DNA from: Burkholderiales bacterium
GTDB taxonomy: Bacteria; Pseudomonadota; Gammaproteobacteria; Burkholderiales; Burkholderiaceae_C
DNA: 34,481 nucleotides
Assembly (NCBI GenBank): GCA_028872015.1
Contig: JAGWLO010000040.1
Location: forward strand, 1 to 34,481
Direction of reading: 5' to 3'
This document shows, piece by piece, positions 29,645-34,481 of this stretch. Each line of letters starts with the position of its first letter. Position 1 is the first letter of the stretch. A program made the translations under genes and the position numbers. Below the pieces are notes generated by a model, which was not told the origin of the DNA, made no database searches, and saw only the letters and a program-made list of their open reading frames with translations.

Positions 29645-31810
29645 TCAGCGCGCCGCCGAGCGGTCGGTGACGATCTTGGGCGTGATGAACATCAGCAGCT
29701 CGGTGCGCGCCGTGCTGCGCGTGTTGTTGCGGAACAGCGCCCCCACGTAGGGGATGTCGCCCAGCAGCGGCACCTTGTTCACGTTGTCGCGCTCGGTCTG
29801 GGTGAAGATGCCGCCGATGACCACCGTGCCGCCGTTCTCGACCAGCACCTGCGTCATCACGTGCTTGGTGTCGATGGCCGGGCCGGCGGCGGTGGACAGC
29901 GTGCTCACGCTGTCCTTGCTGACGTCGACGTCGAGGATGACGTTGCCCTCGGGCGTGATCTGCGGCGTCACCTCGAGCTTGAGGTTGGCCTTGCGGAACT
30001 GCACCGACGTGGCGCCGCTGGAGGTGGCGGCCTGGTAGGGCAGCTCGGTGCCCTGCTCGATGAGCGCCTTCACCTGGTCGGCCGTGATCACGCGCGGGCT
30101 CGACACGATCTTGCCCTTGCCCTCGGTCTCCAGGGCCGACAGCTCGAGGTTCAGGAACCGGTTGGCCGAGGCGCCGAACAGCGACAGCGCGAACGTGGCC
30201 GCCGAAGCGCCGAGCGAGCTGGTGTCGGCCGGCAGGTTCACGAACTGGGTGTTGGTGTAGGTGCTGGTGGCGTTGGGCTGGTTGGTCTGCGAGCCGATCG
30301 CCGCGTAGTTGCCGCCGATGGTCACGTAGTTGCCCCCGCCCACGCCGTAGCCGGGCGTGCCGCCGCGCACGCCGCGCAGGTCGGAGCCGCCGAGCTTGAC
30401 GCCGAGCGAGCGGCCGAAGCTGTCGTCGGCCTCGACGATGCGGGCCTCGATCAGCACCTGGCGCACCGGGATGTCGATCTTGGCGATCAGCGCCTGCACC
30501 TCCTCGAGCTTGCTCGGGATGTCGTTGACGAAGAGCTGGTTCGTGCGCGGCTCGGCGAACACGCTGCCGCGCGCGGTGAGGATGCGCGAGGCCTGCCCGC
30601 CGGCGCTGCCGCCACCACCGCCGGCGCTGCCGCCGCGGCCCGTGACCGATTGCCCCAGCAGCTGCTGCGCCACCTCGGCCGCCTTGGTGTAGTTGAGCTG
30701 GAACGACTGCGTGCGCGTGGGCTCCAGGTCGGCCACCTTCTTCTTGGCCTCGAGGTCGGCCTGCTCCTTGGCGGCCAGCTCGTCCTTGGGCGCGATCCAC
30801 AGCACGTTGCCGTTCTTGCGCACGCCCAGGCCCTTGGCCTGCAGGATGATGTCCAGCGCCTGGTCCCAGGGCACGTCCTTCAGGCGCAGGGTGACGGTGC
30901 CGGTGACGCTGTCGCTGGTGACGACGTTGAAGTTGGTGAAGTCGGCGATCACCTGCAGCAGCGCCCGCACCTCGATGTTCTGGAAGTTCAGGCTCAGCTT
31001 CTCGCCGCTGAAGCCCTGGCCCTGCGTCAGCTTGTTGGGGTCGATCTTGGCCGGGCGCACCTCGAGCACGAACTGGTTGTCGCTCTGGTAGGCGCTGTGC
31101 TGCCACACGCCCGTGGGCTCGACCACCATGCGCACGTTGTCGCCGTCCTGGTAGGTGGAGATGGTCTTGATCGGCGTGCCGAAGTCGGTCACGTCGAGCT
31201 TGCGGCGCAGGGCGTCGGGCAGCGTCGAGCGCTGAAACTCGACCACCAGCGACTGGCCCTGCTGCCGGATGTCCACGCCCACCTGGGTGCTGGGCAGCGT
31301 GACGATGACGCGCCCGGCGCCGTCGGGGCCGCGGCGGAAATCGATGTCGCGCAGGGACTCGCTGACGGCGTTCTGGGCCGGCGCGAACTGCGTCGGCGGC
31401 GCCGCGGCGGCGGCGCCGGTGCCGGCCACGTCCAGCACCAGCAGCAGGGCCTTGCCCTGCAGCTGCGCGCGGTAGCCCGAAGCCTGCTTGAGGTTGAGCA
31501 CCAGGCGCGACCGGTCGCCCGCCTCGGCGATGCTGACCGAGCGCAGGTTGCCCTGGTTGATGTCGACGCTGTTGCGGCCCACGCCGTTGGTGACGCCCGG
31601 CAGGTCGATCGCGATCCGCGGCGGCGACTGGACCGAGAACCCGGTGGGCACCGAGGCCAGCGGCTGCGACAACTCGACGCGCACGACCTCGGTGCCCGAC
31701 TGTTGGCTCGTGGTGATGGACTGGATCGCGTTTTGCGCCCAGGCCGGGATCGGGCCCAGCAGCGCGCCGACGGCGGCAAGGGCAGCAGCGGCGGCTCGCC
31801 AATGGAACAT
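29645..31810 (-). CDS. pilQ: PilQ, type IV pilus secretin
   Basis: The protein has 721 residues from ATG 31810. The signal peptide is cut after IPAWA (residue 25). Two AMIN peptidoglycan-binding domains follow (about 28-125 and 165-270; VRVELSQPLASVPTGF and RVIVTLPSTQVGVDIRQQ). The STN/N0 domain comes next (FQNIEVRALLQVIADFTNFNV, about 300-370), then an N1-type domain (RTNQLFVNDIPSKLEEVQALI). The C-terminal secretin barrel ends with the family signature VPLLGDIPYVGALFRN and TELLMFITPKIV. PilQ forms the outer-membrane pore for the pilus. A Gly/Ser-rich loop lies within the N1 region. ATG 31858 overlaps the pilP stop as ATGA and would add 16 residues. ATG 31810 is preferred for its AGGAGA site and signal peptide. 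Confidence 0.97.
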   Translation of the reverse strand: MFHWRAAAAALAAVGALLGPIPAWAQNAIQSITTSQQSGTEVVRVELSQPLASVPTGFSVQSPPRIAIDLPGVTNGVGRNSVDINQGNLRSVSIAEAGDRSRLVLNLKQASGYRAQLQGKALLLVLDVAGTGAAAAAPPTQFAPAQNAVSESLRDIDFRRGPDGAGRVIVTLPSTQVGVDIRQQGQSLVVEFQRSTLPDALRRKLDVTDFGTPIKTISTYQDGDNVRMVVEPTGVWQHSAYQSDNQFVLEVRPAKIDPNKLTQGQGFSGEKLSLNFQNIEVRALLQVIADFTNFNVVTSDSVTGTVTLRLKDVPWDQALDIILQAKGLGVRKNGNVLWIAPKDELAAKEQADLEAKKKVADLEPTRTQSFQLNYTKAAEVAQQLLGQSVTGRGGSAGGGGGSAGGQASRILTARGSVFAEPRTNQLFVNDIPSKLEEVQALIAKIDIPVRQVLIEARIVEADDSFGRSLGVKLGGSDLRGVRGGTPGYGVGGGNYVTIGGNYAAIGSQTNQPNATSTYTNTQFVNLPADTSSLGASAATFALSLFGASANRFLNLELSALETEGKGKIVSSPRVITADQVKALIEQGTELPYQAATSSGATSVQFRKANLKLEVTPQITPEGNVILDVDVSKDSVSTLSTAAGPAIDTKHVMTQVLVENGGTVVIGGIFTQTERDNVNKVPLLGDIPYVGALFRNNTRSTARTELLMFITPKIVTDRSAAR

Positions 31811-31818
31811 GTTTCGGG

Positions 31819-31824
31819 TCTCCT
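31819..31824 (-). promoter_or_regulatory. Ribosome-binding site that decides the pilQ start
   Basis: AGGAGA sits 8 bp before ATG 31810, the best spacing of the three in-frame ATGs (31858, 31828, 31810). That ATG begins a standard signal peptide. Confidence 0.65.
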
Positions 31825-31854
31825 GCATCACGGGGCTGCCTCGCCGGGGGGTCC

Positions 31855-32394
31855 TCATCGCGCCTTCTCCTGCAACTGCAGCGAGGCCGGGCGCTCGATC
31901 CATTCGCCGGTGGCGTCCTGCACGATCTCGCGCAGGTCGACCTCGGTCTCGGCGATCTTGGTCACCCGGCCGTAGTTCTGGCCCAGGTAGTCGCCCACCT
32001 TGACCTGGTAGAGCAGGTTGTCCACCTTGAGGATGGCCGAGGGCTGCCCGTTCTTCATCACGCTGCCCACCATGGTCATGCTGTCCAGCGGATAGGCCTC
32101 CAGCGGCTCCTTGCGCCGGTTCATCTCGGCGGCCAGCAGCGAATTGGGCTGTCGCGCTTCCTGCTTCAGGGCCACGGTCAGCTTCTGGGTGCTGAAGGGA
32201 TCGACCGCCTGCGCCTCGACATAGGGGGCGGGATCGAACTGCTTCGGTGGCTGCAGCGGCTTGACGCTGGGCTTGACCTCGCGCCGCTGCTGGTCCATCC
32301 AGGAGCGCAGCTCGTCCTGGTCGCCGCTGCAGGCGGCCAGCAGCAGGGTGCAGGCCAGCAGCGCCGCGGCGGGGCGGGGCAGGCGGCGGCTCAC
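31855..32394 (-). CDS. pilP: PilP, type IV pilus alignment lipoprotein
   Basis: The protein has 179 residues. The start is GTG 32394, overlapping the pilO stop as GTGA; an open frame continues upstream but is a shadow of pilO. The lipobox is LAAC (Cys22). The N-terminal half is an extended linker with KPLQPPKQFDPAPYVEAQAVDPFS. The C-terminal HR-like beta domain has the typical LEAYPLDSMTMVGSV, then ILKVDNLLYQVKVGDYLGQNYGRVTKI. PilP links PilNO to the PilQ secretin. The stop overlaps a possible pilQ ATG. Confidence 0.95.
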   Translation of the reverse strand: MSRRLPRPAAALLACTLLLAACSGDQDELRSWMDQQRREVKPSVKPLQPPKQFDPAPYVEAQAVDPFSTQKLTVALKQEARQPNSLLAAEMNRRKEPLEAYPLDSMTMVGSVMKNGQPSAILKVDNLLYQVKVGDYLGQNYGRVTKIAETEVDLREIVQDATGEWIERPASLQLQEKAR

Positions 32395-33089
32395 CGCGCA
32401 CCTCCGGCCTTCTTGGCCGCGTCGGCCGCGGCCTTGCGCTGCTCGGCGATCTCGGCCGCGTCGAGGTAGCGGTAGGTGCGCGCGGTGGCGTCCATGGTGA
32501 GCTGGCCGTTGAGGTCCTTGCTGGCCTGGGTCAGGCTCAGGTCCTGCAGCGTGACGATGCGCGACAGGTTCGCCACGTCGGCGGCGAAGGCCCCAATGTC
32601 GTGGTACCGGCCGCTGACGCGGATGGTGATGGGCAGCTCGGCGTAGTAGTCCTTGACCTGCACCTGGCCCGGCCGGAACAGCTCGAATTGCAGCCCGCGC
32701 CCGAGCCCGGCCTGGTTGATGTCGGACAGCAGGGCGTCCATCTCGGCCTTGCCCGGCAGCTGCTTCTCGAGCTGCGTCACGTACTCCTGCACCTGCAGTT
32801 TCTGCTTGCGCAGCTCGCCCAGGTTCACCGCCTGCGCGAGCCGGTTGCGGTAGTCGGCCTTCAGCTTGGGCTCCATCTGGCGCGCCGCGTCGAGCTCGTC
32901 GTTGGCGCCGGAGACGATGAAGAACCAGCCGGCAACGATCACGGCCACGGCGGTGGCGATCCAGGCTGCCACCTTGGGCAGCAGCGGCCACTGCCCCGGC
33001 TCGCTCGGGTTCAGGCCCCGGAACTGCGACGCCGCCTGGTCCAGGAAGCTGGTGACGTCGAAGGAGGAAACGGTCGAGTTCTTGGCCAT
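32391..33089 (-). CDS. pilO: PilO, type IV pilus inner-membrane alignment protein
   Basis: The protein has 232 residues. A short cytoplasmic tail is followed by one membrane helix (about 40-58, VAAWIATAVAVIVAGWFFI), a coiled-coil segment (about 60-105, rich in Leu/Gln/Lys) and a ferredoxin-like C-terminal domain containing QAGLGRGLQFELFRPG and LPITIRVSGRYHDIGAFAADVANLSRIV. These are standard for PilO, which forms a heterodimer with PilN. The ATG at 33089 is chosen because GAGG, partly overlapping the pilN stop, lies 5 bp before it. An upstream ATG at 33113 is inside pilN and less likely. Confidence 0.96.
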   Translation of the reverse strand: MAKNSTVSSFDVTSFLDQAASQFRGLNPSEPGQWPLLPKVAAWIATAVAVIVAGWFFIVSGANDELDAARQMEPKLKADYRNRLAQAVNLGELRKQKLQVQEYVTQLEKQLPGKAEMDALLSDINQAGLGRGLQFELFRPGQVQVKDYYAELPITIRVSGRYHDIGAFAADVANLSRIVTLQDLSLTQASKDLNGQLTMDATARTYRYLDAAEIAEQRKAAADAAKKAGGAR

Positions 33090-33096
33090 GGTTGCC

Positions 33097-33714
33097 TCAG
33101 CCCGCCTTGGCATGCGCCGCCGAGGCGGGCGCCGACGCCGACGCGGCCGCGCCCTGCACGCGCTTGAGCGTGACGCGCATCGAGAAATCGAACAGCCGGC
33201 GCTGGTCGCGGCTGGCGGCGGTGGCGGTGCTGGCCTTGATCTCGACCAGCTCGGGCCGCTCGAGCCACTGCGAGTTGTAGAGCGTGTTGCGCAGGAACTC
33301 CGAGACGCGCTCGTTGGTCTGCGCCACGCCGTTGATCAGCACCACCTGCCCGGTCTGCTTGATGGAGGTCAGGTACACGCCTTCGGGCGTCTGGCGCACC
33401 AGCTCGTTGAGCAGGTGGACGGGTGTGTTGCGGTCGGTCTGCAGGTCTTCGACGGCCTTCTGCCGGGCCTTGAGCGCATCGATCTCGGTGCGCAGGTTGG
33501 CGATGTCCTTGATCTGCGTGTCCAGGCGCGCGATCTCGGTCTTGAGGTAGCCGTTGCGCGCGTCCTGGGCCGAGGCCAGCTCCTGCAGCACCGAGTACCA
33601 CACGCCCACGGCGACGGCTCCCACGGCGGCGCAGGCGCCCAGGCTGATGAAGAAGGCCCGCTTGCGCTGACGCCGCCTTTCCTCGCGGTGCGGCAGCAGG
33701 TTGATCAGGATCAC
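33097..33714 (-). CDS. pilN: PilN, type IV pilus inner-membrane alignment protein
   Basis: The protein has 205 residues. The conserved N-terminus MILINLLPHREERRRQRKR binds the groove of PilM. A membrane helix lies at about 20-42. A coiled coil at about 45-95 (EIARLDTQIKDIANLRTEIDALKARQ split over several heptads) precedes the periplasmic domain with TPEGVYLTSIKQTGQVVLING. The start is GTG 33714, overlapping the pilM stop as GTGA. The C-terminus is Ala/Ser-rich. Confidence 0.96.
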   Translation of the reverse strand: MILINLLPHREERRRQRKRAFFISLGACAAVGAVAVGVWYSVLQELASAQDARNGYLKTEIARLDTQIKDIANLRTEIDALKARQKAVEDLQTDRNTPVHLLNELVRQTPEGVYLTSIKQTGQVVLINGVAQTNERVSEFLRNTLYNSQWLERPELVEIKASTATAASRDQRRLFDFSMRVTLKRVQGAAASASAPASAAHAKAG

Positions 33715-34481
33715 TGCACGAACCTCCGCATCGCCAGGCCGCAGGCCGTGAGGTATGACGGAGCCTCGCGGCGGACGCGGCTCTCGCGCACGGCCGATCC
33801 CAGCTGCATCTGGTCGAAGGGGTTGACGACGCTGGAGGCGAAGCCGGTGAGATCGGTGACGCGGTCCTTCAGGCCCGGCAGCGTGGCCGTGCCGCCGGCC
33901 AGCATCACGTAGTGCACCTTGTGATGCGGCGTGCTGGTGAAGAAGTACTGCAGCGCACGTCCGATCTCCTGCGACAGGCTGTCCACGAACGGCGCGAGGA
34001 TGACGCTCTCGTAGTCCTCGGGCAGGTCGCCGCTGAGCTTCTTGGCTTCGGCCTCCTCGAACGAGAAGCCGTACTGGCGCGAGATCAGCTGCGTGAGCTG
34101 CGAGCCGCCGAAGGCCTGGTCGCGGTCGTACAGCATCTCGTCGTCGCGCAGCACCTTCAGGCTGGTGGTGTCGGCCCCGATCTCGAACAGCGCCACCAGC
34201 GCGTCGCGGCCCTCGTTGGGCAGGCCCGAGACGATGCGGCTCATGGCCAGGCGCGAGGCGTGCGACTCGATGTCGAGCACGGCCGGCTTCAGGCCCGCGG
34301 CCTCGGCCAGGGCCTGGCGGTCCTGCACGCGCTCGCGGCGCGAGGCGGCGATCAGCACCTCCACGTCGCCGGCCGAGGTGGGGCTGGGTCCGATGACGCA
34401 GAAGTCCAGGCTCACCTCGTCGAGCGAGAACGGGATGTACTGGTTGGCCTCGGACTCGACCTGGATCTCCATCTCTTCTTC
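33711..34481 (-). CDS. pilM: PilM, actin-like type IV pilus protein, C-terminal part (5' end outside window)
   Basis: The last 256 residues are visible. The frame is open to the window edge and begins EEEMEIQVESEANQYIPFSL, an internal PilM segment, so about 100 N-terminal residues are missing. Visible actin-like ATPase features include LIAASRRERVQDRQALAEAAG, ALVALFEIGADTTSLKVLRD (phosphate-binding strand), QAFGGSQLTQLI, and the adenosine-site VHYVMLAGGTATLPGL. PilM is cytoplasmic, binds PilN and couples the motor platform to the alignment complex. It is the first visible gene of pilMNOPQ; the promoter lies outside the window. Confidence 0.96.
   Translation of the reverse strand, partial: EEEMEIQVESEANQYIPFSLDEVSLDFCVIGPSPTSAGDVEVLIAASRRERVQDRQALAEAAGLKPAVLDIESHASRLAMSRIVSGLPNEGRDALVALFEIGADTTSLKVLRDDEMLYDRDQAFGGSQLTQLISRQYGFSFEEAEAKKLSGDLPEDYESVILAPFVDSLSQEIGRALQYFFTSTPHHKVHYVMLAGGTATLPGLKDRVTDLTGFASSVVNPFDQMQLGSAVRESRVRREAPSYLTACGLAMRRFVQ

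Noticed and set aside
30597..30640. Short GC-rich direct repeat inside pilQ
   Set aside because: It simply encodes the Gly/Ser-rich loop (GGSAGG twice) of the secretin; ordinary low-complexity coding sequence.

Overview
This is a chromosomal window from a very GC-rich (roughly 70% by eye) Gram-negative bacterium, most likely a betaproteobacterium of the order Burkholderiales (Rubrivivax/Leptothrix/Ideonella-like). The placement is inferred from gene content, codon usage and familiar gene neighbourhoods: gltB-gltD, an mla operon that includes mlaA, aroK-aroB-dgt, and pilMNOPQ. No database search was possible. The window holds 26 protein genes, two of them cut by the edges. I saw no rRNA, tRNA, CRISPR array or intact insertion sequence.

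Layout. Positions 1-1404 (+) hold the end of a type II secretion gspA/exeA-like gene and gspB. A secreted beta-helix protein and a PLP-dependent Cys/Met-metabolism enzyme follow (1461-3841, +). Next is a small carbon-control operon, zwf-hexR (3912-6354, +), preceded by a near-perfect HexR-type palindrome. The hexR 3' end runs 112 bp into the oppositely oriented mlaB. The lipid-transport operon mlaF-mlaE-mlaD-mlaA-mlaC-mlaB (10388-6243, -) follows, then glutamate synthase gltB-gltD (16839-10566, -). Upstream of gltB is an AT-rich scrap that looks like a transposon end. Beyond it is a RAYT-family (Y1 transposase) protein that has lost its catalytic residues and is coupled to dgt. The run aroK-aroB-dgt-RAYT is tightly packed (20638-17069, -).

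The right third is devoted to type IV pili. A + strand operon fimT-pilV-pilW-pilX-pilY1-pilE (20880-27126) makes minor pilins and the tip adhesin. Its genes are joined by 1-4 bp stop/start overlaps up to pilY1. It converges on a - strand operon pilM-pilN-pilO-pilP-pilQ (34481-29645). That operon continues, 31 bp after pilQ, into a gene for a 721-residue Ig-like surface lipoprotein (29613-27448) and ends at a strong hairpin.

In many relatives aroK directly follows pilQ. Here the Ig-like lipoprotein and the minor-pilin operon lie between them. The PilY1 homologue also carries an N-terminal L-type-lectin-like domain in front of its beta-propeller. Together these suggest a combined pilus and surface-adhesion locus built into the ancestral pilQ-aroK junction. 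This is the most interesting system in the window. The other strong leads are the catalytically dead RAYT coupled to dgt, and the hexR/mlaB convergent coding overlap.
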